Below, piece after piece: positions 9,179 through 16,743 of a DNA stretch of 64,000 nt (position 1 is the first letter of the stretch; each line of letters opens with the position of its first letter). The DNA comes from Stutzerimonas stutzeri. Its GTDB lineage: Bacteria; Pseudomonadota; Gammaproteobacteria; Pseudomonadales; Pseudomonadaceae. The position numbers were made by a program, and so were the translations under genes. Under the pieces are notes generated by a model. It searched no databases. It worked only from the letters and a program-made list of their open reading frames with translations, and was not told where the DNA came from. The stretch covers positions 3,038,001-3,102,000 of the forward strand of contig NZ_CP073105.1 of assembly GCF_018138085.1 (NCBI RefSeq), given 5' to 3'.

Positions 9179-9508
9179 ATGGCTATCGATTTCAATCGGC
9201 CCAACAGCGCCGTCAATTCACCCAGTAATGGGCGCAGCAGCAGCGTCCAGAACACCGAACGCCCGACCGCTCAACAAGCGCCCGCGGACACAACGAAGAG
9301 CACCAGCAGCGAAGCGGTAGCTGGCGAAAGCGTCCAGCTCAGCCCGCAGGCGCAGCGCTTGCAGCAAACGGCACAGCAGCTGAGCCGTGAACCCGCGGTC
9401 GACCAAGAGCGCGTGGCGCAGATCAAACAGGCCATTGCTGACGGCAGCTACCAAGTAGACAGCCAGCGCGTGGCGTCCAAGCTACTCGCTTTTGAAAACC
9501 AACGCTGA
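9179..9508 (+). CDS. flgM: Anti-sigma-28 factor FlgM
   Basis: FlgM binds FliA and blocks late flagellar transcription until it is exported through the finished hook. The 109-residue product has a disordered, Ser/Thr/Gln-rich N-terminal half. The C-terminal FliA-binding segment is conserved ([20 protein letters not shown], ending ASKLLAFE). Length and layout match the family. It sits behind a FliA promoter and 49 bp before flgN. Confidence 0.94.
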   Translation: MAIDFNRPNSAVNSPSNGRSSSVQNTERPTAQQAPADTTKSTSSEAVAGESVQLSPQAQRLQQTAQQLSREPAVDQERVAQIKQAIADGSYQVDSQRVASKLLAFENQR

Positions 9509-9557
9509 TTCTCTGCCAACGGGTGTGTAGCCAGGCGTCGGCGCGTTAGAGGCCACT

Positions 9558-10028
9558 ATGCAAGATACTGAAGTGCTTCAGCAGCTCACTGACGATATCG
9601 GCATTGCCGGGAAGCTTCTTGAGCTCACCAATGCCGAATACCAGGCGCTCGCTGAGCGTAATCTCGCCGGGCTTGAACAACTGCTCACTCAGAAACAGAC
9701 GCTGCTAGCGTTGCTGGGCCAGCATGGCACTCTGCGCAGCCAGACACTTGCCAATGCTCAGTTGAGTGCCGACCGGAATGGTTTGGCGGTATTTGCCGCG
9801 CGCTCATCGCAAGGCGAACAAATTCTTGCCCAATCAGATAAGCTAGACGAACTCCTCGAGGCCTGCCGAAGCGCCAACGAGCGTAACGGAAAGCTCATTC
9901 GCGCCAATCAGAGCGCCGTCGGAAGCATGTTGCGCGTTCTGCAGGGAAGCAATCAGACTCCCGATCTCTACGACCGCAGAGGCGCGGCCGCCAGAACCGC
10001 CAGCCACCGCCCACTCAGCCAGGCCTGA
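9558..10028 (+). CDS. flgN: Flagellar export chaperone FlgN
   Basis: FlgN is the cytoplasmic chaperone for the hook-filament junction proteins FlgK and FlgL. The 156-residue product is an almost entirely helical, Leu/Gln-rich protein (LLELTNAEYQALAERNLAGLEQLLTQKQTLL) typical of the FlgN family. The C-terminal tail (about the last 25 residues) is Arg/Ala-rich and probably unstructured. It follows flgM and starts at ATG 9558 with GAGGCC upstream. Confidence 0.9.
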   Translation: MQDTEVLQQLTDDIGIAGKLLELTNAEYQALAERNLAGLEQLLTQKQTLLALLGQHGTLRSQTLANAQLSADRNGLAVFAARSSQGEQILAQSDKLDELLEACRSANERNGKLIRANQSAVGSMLRVLQGSNQTPDLYDRRGAAARTASHRPLSQA

Positions 10029-10100
10029 AGCATACGCGGCCAGCAACATCAAAATGCTATCATGCGGCTGACGTCGTTATATGCCGGAGAGCAGAGATAA

Positions 10101-10850
10101 GTGTCCAGTCGCTTTGCTGAAGATGAAGGCCCGCAGCCTCCCCAGACCTTGAAGACCGCAGCGGAAGTCCTGGCGAACCTGCGCGTTCTGCTGGATAACC
10201 ACATTCCGCTCATGGTGCGCTTTACCGAGCGCAACCAGCGATACCAAACCTACCTGGTCGAGATAAACCGCGAGAAAGGCTGGATCGCGCTAGACGAACT
10301 CATCCCCACCGACGGTGAGCGATTCATGGCGTCCGGCGAATCCTTTCAGATCGAAGGCTATTACGAAGGCGTGCGCATCGCCTGGAAGAACAGCCACCCC
10401 GTGCACCTGGGCGAGCTGGACGATGCGCGCTGCTATTGGACCCCGCTGCCCGACCAGATCCTCTACCATCAGCGCCGCAACGCTTATCGCGCCCAGCTGA
10501 TCGGCCAGACTGTCGCCGTCGAACTCGGCGGGAAGACAATCAGGCAGCCCCTTGAGGGTAAAGTGCTGGATATGTCCGCTACCGGTTGCAAGCTCAGCTT
10601 TCAAGGCGACGTACAGAGCGGCCTGCAAGCAGGCCGAGTCTACGAACAGCTATCGGCGAAACTGCCGTTCGGCACCATCACAACCGCAGCCGAACTGCGG
10701 CACGTTATCTTCGACGAAAAGCTCGACACGACATTCTGCGGTATGCGGTTTCACCGCATCAGCGGACTGACGCAGCGACAGATCGAACGATTCGTTTATC
10801 AGCTGCAGCGTGAAGCACGACGAGACCAGGCAAGCGATCGCTTCAGCTGA
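10101..10850 (+). CDS. flgZ: PilZ-domain c-di-GMP receptor FlgZ (YcgR-type)
   Basis: FlgZ/YcgR proteins bind cyclic di-GMP and slow flagellar motility by acting at the motor. The 249-residue product has an N-terminal YcgR (PilZN) domain (about residues 15-115). A PilZ domain follows with both binding motifs: RRNAYR (about residue 127) and DMSATGCKL (about residue 157). It begins at GTG 10101. It lies directly after flgMN, as in other Pseudomonas, and is the last chromosomal gene before the integrated element. Confidence 0.92.
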   Translation: MSSRFAEDEGPQPPQTLKTAAEVLANLRVLLDNHIPLMVRFTERNQRYQTYLVEINREKGWIALDELIPTDGERFMASGESFQIEGYYEGVRIAWKNSHPVHLGELDDARCYWTPLPDQILYHQRRNAYRAQLIGQTVAVELGGKTIRQPLEGKVLDMSATGCKLSFQGDVQSGLQAGRVYEQLSAKLPFGTITTAAELRHVIFDEKLDTTFCGMRFHRISGLTQRQIERFVYQLQREARRDQASDRFS

Positions 10851-10999
10851 CTCGCATCGCAATGGCAAGCGGGACCATTGCGCCTCTCCCTCACGCACGG
10901 CCAAGACAAACAGCACTCGCCAAAACGCGAAAACACTTTTGGACGTTCGTCTGACCGTGCGCCAGCAGTAGGTTCGACTGGCCTTGCAGAGAAAAAAAC

Positions 11000-11047
11000 T
11001 GGCGTCCCAGGCGAGGTTCGAACTCACAACCTTCCCCTTAGGAGGGG
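11000..11047. repeat. Left attachment site (attL), 3' half of tRNA-Arg(CCT)
   Basis: This 48-bp stretch is identical to 24556-24603 and corresponds to the CCA end, acceptor strand, T-arm and anticodon stem of tRNA-Arg(CCT), read on the minus strand. It stops after the anticodon stem, so it is a remnant and not a tRNA gene. Confidence 0.95.
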
Positions 11048-11065
11048 CAACCAAGCCCCTTGCAG

Positions 11066-11097
11066 ATCAAGCACTTACCTTGTAAATCAAGCAGTTA
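11066..11097. repeat. Two direct repeats beside attL, likely recombination-protein sites
   Basis: ATCAAGCACTTA (11066-11077) and ATCAAGCAGTTA (11086-11097) differ at one base and lie exactly 20 bp apart, about two helical turns. They sit between attL and the integrase gene, where integrase arm sites or Xis sites are usual. The role is inferred. Confidence 0.5.
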
Positions 11098-11141
11098 GCG
11101 TCCCGTTGCATCCGGTAAACCAGCCCCGTATAGTCGCTTTT

Positions 11142-11161
11142 GCACCCACACTGCACCCATG
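11142..11161. repeat. Putative integrase arm-type site, left copy
   Basis: GCACCCACACTGCACCCATG (two GCACCCA units 11 bp apart) matches 24489-24508 at 19 of 20 positions. The two copies lie in the same orientation, one just inside each end of the element. This copy ends 8 bp before the integrase start codon, so bound integrase could also repress its own gene. Confidence 0.6.
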
Positions 11162-11169
11162 GGGACACC

Positions 11170-12381
11170 GTGCGAGAGAAGCTGACGGCGCGCCGACTGA
11201 ACAGCCTGGAAGTTACCGGCAAGGAATACGAAGTCCACGATACCACTGTGCCCGGCCTGTTCGTGCGCGTGACTGCCGCAGGTGCAAAGTCCTATGTCGT
11301 GACCTGGGCGCGTGGCCGCAAGAAGACGTTGGGCCGTGTCGGCATCCTGACGCTCGCTCAGGCTCAGGAAGAAGCCCTGCTGTACCTCAACGAAGCCCGC
11401 AAGCACGGCGAGCCGCTGGCAGTCACGCAAGGCCGCCGCGGTGCTGGCACCCCTACCCTGCGCAGCTTCATCGATGACCACTATATGCCGTGGTTCAAGG
11501 CCCACCACAAAGGCCACGAGAAGACACTGCACACGCTCGACACCAGCTTCGAGCCGATCATGCACAGCCGCCTCGATGAAATCACCGGCCGCGATCTGGA
11601 GCAGATCCGCACCGCCTGGCTCAACGGCGGCAACAAGCCGTCCACCGCGAACCGCAAGATCGGCAGCATCAGCGGAGTATTTAGCCGAGCAGTGGAATGG
11701 GCCTACCTGCCCGCCTCGCCCCTGGAGAAGGTCAAGCAACTGAAGGTCGATTCGATCGGCCGCATCCGCTACCTGTCGAAAGACGAAGCCAAAGCCCTTA
11801 GGGACGCGCTGGACGCACGCGAGGAGCGAATCAGGGCAGAGCGTGACAGTGCGAACGAATGGCGCACCAAGCGCAACCGGGAGCCGCTGCCAGACCTTCG
11901 CGCCCTCGCCTTCGCTGACCATCTGAAGCCGATGGTTCTGCTATCGCTCAACACGGGTATGCGCCGGGGCGAACTGTTCGGCCTGCGCTGGCATCACGCC
12001 AATCTGCAAGCCAAAACCCTAACGGCAGCCGGTGAAGGTGCCAAGACCAGCGAGACGCGGCATATCCCACTCAATGCCGAGGCATTGGCCACGCTGCAAG
12101 GATGGAAGGACCAGGCAAGCGGCACCGGCTATATCTTCCCAGGCGAAGACGACAAGCCCATGACGGACGTGAAAACAGCCTGGCTGGAGCTGCTGAAGAA
12201 TGCGGGAATTGCCGGCTTCCGCTGGCACGATATGCGTCACGACTTCGCGTCACGGCTGGTGATGGCTGGCGTGCCGCTCAACACGGTTCGCGATCTGCTG
12301 GGGCACGCTGATATCAAGATGACGCTCCGCTATGCCCACCTTGCGCCGGACAGCAAGGCGGCAGCGGTAGAGCTGATCTAA
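11170..12381 (+). CDS. Tyrosine-recombinase integrase of the element
   Basis: It catalyses site-specific integration and excision at tRNA-Arg(CCT). The 403-residue product from GTG 11170 has an N-terminal arm-binding domain (MREKLTARRLNSLEV), a core-binding domain (about residues 95-185), and a catalytic domain. The catalytic domain shows the Arg of NTGMRRGELFGLRW, the HDMRHDFASRL box and the Tyr in MTLRYAH. GGGGA precedes the GTG; a TTG at 11140 would start inside the arm repeat and is less likely. The gene lies 122 bp inside attL, the usual place for a tRNA-targeting integrase. Confidence 0.93.
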   Translation: MREKLTARRLNSLEVTGKEYEVHDTTVPGLFVRVTAAGAKSYVVTWARGRKKTLGRVGILTLAQAQEEALLYLNEARKHGEPLAVTQGRRGAGTPTLRSFIDDHYMPWFKAHHKGHEKTLHTLDTSFEPIMHSRLDEITGRDLEQIRTAWLNGGNKPSTANRKIGSISGVFSRAVEWAYLPASPLEKVKQLKVDSIGRIRYLSKDEAKALRDALDAREERIRAERDSANEWRTKRNREPLPDLRALAFADHLKPMVLLSLNTGMRRGELFGLRWHHANLQAKTLTAAGEGAKTSETRHIPLNAEALATLQGWKDQASGTGYIFPGEDDKPMTDVKTAWLELLKNAGIAGFRWHDMRHDFASRLVMAGVPLNTVRDLLGHADIKMTLRYAHLAPDSKAAAVELI

Positions 12382-12851
12382 AACGGAATCGTGTCGAAAT
12401 CGACAATAACTGGGCTATTTTTGTGCTCTTGGACGTGTTTTAAAAGCGCATCCCAATGAGTGCGTATAGCTTCAAAATTTACCCAGCACTCATATACATC
12501 TTCACCATTCGGAAAATGTCGCCAGAACTCTAGGCTGGACTTGATCGTTTCCCACACCCTAAGTTCGTCATAGGTCAGTGTCTCAGGCATATAGATCGCC
12601 TGTTTGACAAATCTCGTTGACTCGTCAGTCGACCACACCTTGGCAATCACTTCATCAAATGTCTCGTCTGGCGCTCGGAATTGCTGCTGGGCAATGGCAT
12701 TTGAGATCGCCCATTCAATCACAGCAGTCAATGATCGCTTTTGCATTCGCCCCATAAGATCAAGCGCGAACTTGATCTTCGGATCGATCCGTATCCCTAC
12801 GGAAACCGTCGTGCTTGTCTCGCCTTTTCTCTTCGTCGTCTTGGTAGCCAT
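12378..12851 (-). CDS. RHH-like regulatory protein, function unknown
   Basis: The 157-residue product has a basic N-terminus (MATKTTKRKGETSTTVSVGIRIDPKIKFALDLMGRM) whose strand-helix-helix pattern resembles ribbon-helix-helix DNA-binding proteins (about residues 14-60). The rest is acidic and Trp-rich, with no family I recognise. The gene is opposite to its neighbours and diverges from the excisionase-like gene, and its stop overlaps the integrase stop by 2 nt. It looks more A+T-rich than adjacent genes. A repressor of the element is the likely role, by position; an antitoxin-like protein is the alternative. Confidence 0.6.
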   Translation of the reverse strand: MATKTTKRKGETSTTVSVGIRIDPKIKFALDLMGRMQKRSLTAVIEWAISNAIAQQQFRAPDETFDEVIAKVWSTDESTRFVKQAIYMPETLTYDELRVWETIKSSLEFWRHFPNGEDVYECWVNFEAIRTHWDALLKHVQEHKNSPVIVDFDTIPF

Positions 12852-12950
12852 CCGGGCGCCTGCCTTCCTAATCTGCTTTCGATGCCTACAGCTTGACCTA
12901 CGAGCAAACTAGCGTCAATCCGGTTGAGTGCGTGTTTGTTTAGCAATTGC

Positions 12951-12980
12951 TTGCACTAAGCGAATTGAGCTGTTTATGAT
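12951..12980 (+). promoter_or_regulatory. Putative sigma-70 promoter of the element's rightward genes
   Basis: TTGCAC (12951-12956), an 18-bp spacer and TATGAT (12975-12980) fit a sigma-70 promoter reading toward the excisionase-like gene at 13022. It lies in the 158-bp gap between the RHH-like gene and this gene, where a repressor-controlled early promoter would be expected. Confidence 0.6.
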
Positions 12981-13021
12981 GGCAATCACTGGCACCAAAT
13001 CTAAGCCAGATGGAGAAGACC

Positions 13022-13222
13022 ATGTCCCAACTCGCAACGCTGCAACCCCTCGCTGTTGGCCCTGAAGAGGCCGCCCGCGCATCCGGCACCACCCGTTCCG
13101 CTGTTTACGAAGCCATTGCCCGCGGCGATCTCGTGTCGTTCAAGGCTGGCAAGCGCCGCCTGATCCTCGTCGAAGAACTGCGCGCCTGGCTGAATCGGAT
13201 GGCGAAGGAGAACGGCCGGTGA
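13022..13222 (+). CDS. Excisionase-like (AlpA/MerR-fold) HTH protein
   Basis: This 66-residue protein has the small winged-helix layout of excisionases and AlpA-type activators. The segment VGPEEAARASGTTRSAVYEAIARGDL is followed by the wing FKAGKRRLILVEELRAWL. Such proteins steer excision or activate satellite genes. The start at ATG 13022 is preceded by GGAGAAG; an in-frame ATG at 13010 lacks a ribosome site. It heads a run of overlapping small ORFs behind a good promoter. Confidence 0.75.
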   Translation: MSQLATLQPLAVGPEEAARASGTTRSAVYEAIARGDLVSFKAGKRRLILVEELRAWLNRMAKENGR

Positions 13223-13374
13223 GCGGCCATTTGGAGGCCCTGGAGCGGGCCTTCCATCTAATCGACCGGAGCGGCAAAGTCATTGGGTGGCTGGCACTGC
13301 CTACCAATACCCGACTGATTGATCTCGAACACCTGCGCCACCTTGGCGCCTCTCGACTGGAGCTAGCGAAATGA
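13219..13374 (+). CDS. Small ORF of the element (51 aa), unknown function
   Basis: This frame starts at GTG 13219, overlapping the stop of the excisionase-like gene, and ends in the ATGA start of the next gene. The product (VSGHLEALERAFHLIDRSGK...) has a short amphipathic helix and no family I recognise. Gap-free coupling on both sides is the main support that it is translated. Confidence 0.55.
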   Translation: MSGHLEALERAFHLIDRSGKVIGWLALPTNTRLIDLEHLRHLGASRLELAK

Positions 13375-13610
13375 ATACCGCAACGACTGAAACAGTGGAC
13401 GCGATCGACGCTTACGACCTGGCGACCTATGCGCGCGAACACGGCAAGTGGCTGGCCGCGCTAATGCGCTCAATCACGCTGGACAAAAAGCACAACGAAG
13501 GGCGCAACGTTGCCGAGCTCGGCGGCTTGGGGCAGTTCTTGGCAGACGATCTGAGCAACTACATGGATTGCGAAGCAGAGCGCATCAAGCGCGTGGAGGG
13601 GCTGCAATGA
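13371..13610 (+). CDS. Small element protein (79 aa), unknown function
   Basis: The product MNTATTETVDAIDAYDLATY... is acidic and mainly helical, ending CEAERIKRVEGLQ. It overlaps its neighbours at both ends by ATGA junctions. No domain is recognised. It is one of a chain of tiny coupled genes typical of phage and satellite early regions. Confidence 0.6.
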   Translation: MNTATTETVDAIDAYDLATYAREHGKWLAALMRSITLDKKHNEGRNVAELGGLGQFLADDLSNYMDCEAERIKRVEGLQ

Positions 13611-13852
13611 GCCGCATCACTGATCGCGAGGCGTTCGAGATGATCCAGCGCAACGCCGCGGCGCTGACGAACGCCGGCAAAGGGTTGGAAGGTATCGGCC
13701 GGCTATTGGGCGCCGATGAATCTGAGCATCACCTAAGCGACGACGACCGGAGCAGCCTTGCGTATGCGGTGGCCGCCCTGGGCTCGATGATCTACGCGGC
13801 CGCCAACGAAGCATGGGGCTACGCCGCACCGGACAGGGACGAATGGACATGA
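13607..13852 (+). CDS. Small element protein (81 aa), unknown function
   Basis: From ATG 13607 the product reads MSRITDREAFEMIQRNAAAL... with two predicted helices and an acidic C-terminus. The start overlaps the previous stop (ATGA). A longer in-frame extension to 13448 overlaps the upstream gene and is rejected. Not recognised; probably an early-region accessory protein. Confidence 0.6.
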   Translation: MSRITDREAFEMIQRNAAALTNAGKGLEGIGRLLGADESEHHLSDDDRSSLAYAVAALGSMIYAAANEAWGYAAPDRDEWT

Positions 13853-13935
13853 GAAAGGAAGCAGAGAGGAAACCCGAAGCGGTGCTGCAACACCGCCAGG
13901 GGCAAACACATTGGACTGCACCAAGTGAGGACTGA
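13849..13935 (+). CDS. Possible 28-residue peptide in the coupled ORF chain
   Basis: An ATGA junction at 13849 opens a 28-codon frame (MRKEAERKPEAVLQHRQGQT...) ending 3 bp before the next start at 13939. It fills an otherwise empty 86-bp gap with perfect spacing, but its size gives little statistical support. Confidence 0.3.
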   Translation: MRKEAERKPEAVLQHRQGQTHWTAPSED

Positions 13936-13938
13936 ACT

Positions 13939-14178
13939 ATGCCATCACACTCCGCAACCGAGCAAGACCGGCGCCTTCTGGAAGCACTGAGAATTCATCC
14001 AGTGACGACCATCGAAGCAGCCAACGATCTGGATATTGTCCATCCGCCGAGCACGGTTCGCCGCCTTCGTCGACGGGGCTTCGATATCCGCACGCAATGG
14101 GCCTACCAGGCCACTGAGGCAGGACGGCCACCGCACCGCGTGGGTCAATACGTCCTGATGCAAGAAACAGCGGCCTAG
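13939..14178 (+). CDS. Small winged-helix-like protein (79 aa)
   Basis: The product MPSHSATEQDRRLLEALRIHPVTTIEAAND... followed by STVRRLRRRGFDIRTQWAYQ looks like a short winged-helix fold: a degenerate HTH that chooses between tandem rules, then an RRLRRRG recognition helix. Similar small proteins occur in Pseudomonas mobile elements, where they are probably regulatory. The exact role is unknown. Confidence 0.6.
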   Translation: MPSHSATEQDRRLLEALRIHPVTTIEAANDLDIVHPPSTVRRLRRRGFDIRTQWAYQATEAGRPPHRVGQYVLMQETAA

Positions 14179-14232
14179 CGGCCATAACGCTGGCGGGGCG
14201 CCCTGCCCTGCCGGCTCTAGCACGGGTTCGTT

Positions 14233-14631
14233 ATGGCCAAGAAAAAGCCAAGAGTTAATTGGGGGCCGATGGGCGCGCTATCGCTGCCCAAAGCGCTAAT
14301 GGCTCAAGCCGATTTCCGCGACCTTTCACCGTCTGCCCTGAAGGTACTCATGGTGCTCGGCTATCAGTACAACGGGCGCAATAACGGCGATCTGGCAGCT
14401 ACTCACACGATGATGGAGAGCTGGGGCGGGATGGCAAAAGCTACGCTTGCCGGCGCGCTGAAGGAGCTTCAGGAGCGCAACCTGATCACGCGCACTCGGC
14501 AGCACAACCGGAGCAGAGACGGAGCGCGCCCGACCCTATTCGCTTTGTCGTGGGAAGGCATCGACGAATGCCCTGGAAAGGATCTTGAGGTGCCCCCCTC
14601 ACCGGTGCCGAGACGAAAACTGGCCGTGTAA
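14233..14631 (+). CDS. Winged-helix protein, RepA-N-terminal-like
   Basis: The 132-residue protein has the layout seen in small replication-associated winged-helix proteins of Pseudomonas mobile elements. MGALSLPKALMAQADFRDLSPSALKVLMVLGYQYNGRNNGD is followed by a recognition helix (AKATLAGALKELQERNLITRTRQ) and a wing (PTLFALSWEGIDEC). It is directly followed by a set of 15-bp palindromes, consistent with the gene product binding its own downstream region. Whether it starts replication or only regulates cannot be told; no primase or helicase is visible. Confidence 0.55.
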   Translation: MAKKKPRVNWGPMGALSLPKALMAQADFRDLSPSALKVLMVLGYQYNGRNNGDLAATHTMMESWGGMAKATLAGALKELQERNLITRTRQHNRSRDGARPTLFALSWEGIDECPGKDLEVPPSPVPRRKLAV

Positions 14632-14644
14632 TTCGTTTTTTCTA

Positions 14645-14788
14645 GTTCAATTTTTAGCCCTGACTAGTTCAAAAATTGAACCGCTGTTTTCCTGTTTCGT
14701 CCGGTTGTTTTTTCGATGCGCCGTTAGTAGTTCAAAAACTGAACCGTAATCGCACTTTTTGGTGGTTTTGTAGGTTCAAAAACTGAAC
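14645..14788. repeat. Cluster of GTTCAAAAAYTGAAC palindromes
   Basis: Three 15-bp palindromes are present: 14667-14681 (perfect), 14730-14744 and 14774-14788 (each with C for T at position 10). A half site (GTTCAA) is at 14645-14650. Centre-to-centre distances are 63 and 44 bp, near whole helical turns. They lie between the winged-helix gene and the next ORF, and the region is A+T-rich. Candidate iterons or operators. Confidence 0.8.
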
Positions 14789-14849
14789 ACCCTTATACAT
14801 ATACCACCCTATACCCAGCTTTCAGCGGGGATTGGGGCGAGGAATCAGA

Positions 14850-15056
14850 ATGACCAACATCGTACCAATCGACCCCGACACCGGGATCATCACCGACCAG
14901 GGCGCGCACATCGACGCATTCGGCCAGGCGATGCTGCTCGGCATCTTCTCCGACCTTTGCCAGCTCCGTGGCGGCGAGATGGTCCAGAACCGGGCCATCG
15001 CCCTGGATGGGATCGCGAAGCGCCTAGGCAAACTGCTGGAGCGCTACGAACCATGA
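14850..15056 (+). CDS. Small element protein (68 aa), unknown function
   Basis: The product from ATG 14850 (MTNIVPIDPDTGIITDQGAHIDAFGQAM...) has GAGGA upstream. The C-terminal half is helical and ends LGKLLERYEP. It follows the palindrome cluster and overlaps the next ORF by ATGA. Not recognised. Confidence 0.6.
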   Translation: MTNIVPIDPDTGIITDQGAHIDAFGQAMLLGIFSDLCQLRGGEMVQNRAIALDGIAKRLGKLLERYEP

Positions 15057-15265
15057 AGCCGGGAGAGCGCTCACTGTTCGCCAAGATCGCGCCAATGGTC
15101 GCCCACTGTGACGGAGCGGTCGCCGCGCTGGAGTTGTACCAGGCCGACGCCGACCGGGGCGAGCTGGATACCAAGATGCTGTCGGGATTCCTGCAGGGCC
15201 TGTTCGCTGCAGGCGTGCTCAGCGACGAGGATCTTGCGACACTCGACACCAGGCGCATTCATTGA
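15053..15265 (+). CDS. Small element protein (70 aa), unknown function
   Basis: The product MKPGERSLFAKIAPMVAHCDGAVAALEL... is helical and acidic. It starts inside the stop of the previous gene and ends before the long noncoding region. No domain is recognised. The pair probably forms one two-gene unit. Confidence 0.6.
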   Translation: MKPGERSLFAKIAPMVAHCDGAVAALELYQADADRGELDTKMLSGFLQGLFAAGVLSDEDLATLDTRRIH

Positions 15266-15952
15266 CCCACCAAGCGAAGCCCCTTAGAGGCCGGGCCGCG
15301 TGGATTCTTTACTACGAAAGGTTCGTAGTATTCGCCGTCCAGCTCGTCGCAGCACCTCTCTCTCGCCAGCCCAGCCACCGAGCGGGGTTTTAATGCGCTC
15401 AGAACTGAGCACGTTTCGTGCACCAAGCGTTCAGCGGTCGTTCAACACCTGTTCAACGTCCGTTGAAAACCAACCCTAACCGGCTGGGTTATCGCTGGGT
15501 TTCCAGAGTGGCGAAAGCACCACACTGGAGCCACCCCGCCACTGTGTAGGAATCGACACACTGGACGGCGAGACAGACCAACCTGTCCGACTCGGACCGG
15601 ATCGGCGGTTTCCCACGATCAAGACCGGGGGTTTCCCGCTATCAAGGCAGAGGGTATTCCCCAGAACTGGGGATATCTCACCGAGACCAAACCGTCTCAG
15701 TGAGACCAAAACGCCTCACTCGCCCCGACGGCGCTCTGCTGTATCACTTTGGATCGCCCACATTCGCTGGCACGTTTCCAGTCTCCCGCCCCTTCGCTAC
15801 CCCCCGCCGTTTCACCTTCCCTTTCGTATCAGCTCAAGCACACCTAAAAACTACTGGATGAATACACACTAAAAGCTTGCCATCTGCTCAAATCGGCATA
15901 TCATGTCAATTATGACGACGTGTCGTCTTTGATTACATAGCAGGGGCAGGAA
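15266..15952. other. Palindrome-rich noncoding region (687 bp) of the element
   Basis: I find no plausible gene here. It holds several inverted repeats: TACTACGAA-agg-TTCGTAGTA (15310-15330), TTCAACG/CGTTGAA near 15455, CCCCAG-aa-CTGGGG (about 15658-15672), CTCAC-c-GAGAC / GTCTC-a-GTGAG (15677-15704), and GACGAC-gt-GTCGTC just before the next gene. Two GGGTTTCC-like units and repeated GAGACCAAA are also present. It could hold an origin, a packaging site or the promoter region of the late-like genes; the sequence alone does not decide. Confidence 0.6.
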
Positions 15953-16144
15953 ATGGCATTCACAGAATCTCAGCAGCCGACCAAGCGCCGCGGACGTGCC
16001 AAGGACGTGACGAAGCGAGAGGTAGAGGCCGCCCGTAATCGCCTACGCGATGCAGCCGCGGCAGGGGATCTCCAAGCCTGCGCCGCACTGATAGCCTTAG
16101 CGGAACGACTCCCCTGCCAGCCCCTTCAGGCCGGCAACGCATGA
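15953..16144 (+). CDS. Small basic element protein (63 aa)
   Basis: The product MAFTESQQPTKRRGRAKDVTKREVEAARN... has a basic N-terminus (KRRGRAKD) and a helical, Ala/Leu-rich C-terminus. It follows a GACGAC-gt-GTCGTC palindrome and has AGGGGCAGGAA before the ATG. It is the first gene of the second rightward run, overlapping the next ORF by ATGA. Function unknown. Confidence 0.55.
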   Translation: MAFTESQQPTKRRGRAKDVTKREVEAARNRLRDAAAAGDLQACAALIALAERLPCQPLQAGNA

Positions 16145-16320
16145 CCCCTGAAGAGTTCAAGGAACTGCGCCGCCAGGATGCACGCCAGGCCATACAGACG
16201 ATGGGCCTGAAGATGACGACCAAGCCGAACGGGCTGATCCACATTCACGGTCGCGGGTTGGATATCACTGTTCGGGATCTAGCCTCGCTGCAGGAATCCG
16301 ATTTCAGAGAGGCGTGGTGA
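16141..16320 (+). CDS. Small element protein (59 aa), unknown function
   Basis: The frame MTPEEFKELRRQDARQAIQTMGLK... is coupled by ATGA to the gene before and by TGATG to the gene after. It ends SDFREAW. No domain is recognised. Tight coupling supports translation. Confidence 0.55.
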   Translation: MTPEEFKELRRQDARQAIQTMGLKMTTKPNGLIHIHGRGLDITVRDLASLQESDFREAW

Positions 16321-16526
16321 TGCATCCCGTCCAGCTCGAAACCGGCCCTCGCCTGTACCGCGCCGCCCTAGGCCTCCCCGAGAAATTCCATGTCCGTCTG
16401 AAACAGCAGGGCCGCACGTTGGTGGTTCTGCAGGGCGACACCGAGCAAGAAGCACACGAACGCGCTCAGCGGCTCGCTGACGCCCTTTTCAGCAATCAAG
16501 GAGGGTGGACCATTGAGCCAGCCTGA
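16320..16526 (+). CDS. Small element protein (68 aa), unknown function
   Basis: The product from ATG 16320 (MHPVQLETGPRLYRAALGLP...) could also start at GTG 16317 or 16314. The sequence alternates strand-like stretches (KFHVRLKQQGRTLVVLQGD) and a helix (EAHERAQRLADALF). Not recognised. Confidence 0.55.
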   Translation: MHPVQLETGPRLYRAALGLPEKFHVRLKQQGRTLVVLQGDTEQEAHERAQRLADALFSNQGGWTIEPA

Positions 16527-16743
16527 CCTGCGCGTGGTGCAAAGCACTGCCGATTATGCGAACGGACCAGACGGCACCGATCTGGAGACAGCTCTGGAGC
16601 TGATGGCAGAGGAATACGCCCTGCTTGAGCGTGACGCCGAAAGCCTCGGCATCGATATGGACGAGATCGATCAGGAGTTGGCCGAGATCACTGCGAACGC
16701 GGACGCCTTGCTGGCCGGGATCGCTGGGCTGGTGACCGAATGA
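16513..16743 (+). CDS. Small acidic element protein (76 aa)
   Basis: The frame starts at TTG 16513 behind a strong AAGGAGG ribosome site and is strongly acidic (ETALELMAEEYALLERDAES...), probably a helical coiled-coil. It is coupled by ATGA to the large gene that follows and may be a partner or chaperone of it. That link is inferred from position only. Confidence 0.6.
   Translation: MSQPDLRVVQSTADYANGPDGTDLETALELMAEEYALLERDAESLGIDMDEIDQELAEITANADALLAGIAGLVTE

Noticed and set aside
11000..11047. A second tRNA-Arg(CCT) gene at the left end
   Set aside because: Only the 3' 48 nt are present; the 5' half is missing. It is the attL remnant.
14645..14788. A CRISPR array
   Set aside because: The repeated units are only 15 bp, palindromic and unevenly spaced, with no cas genes nearby.
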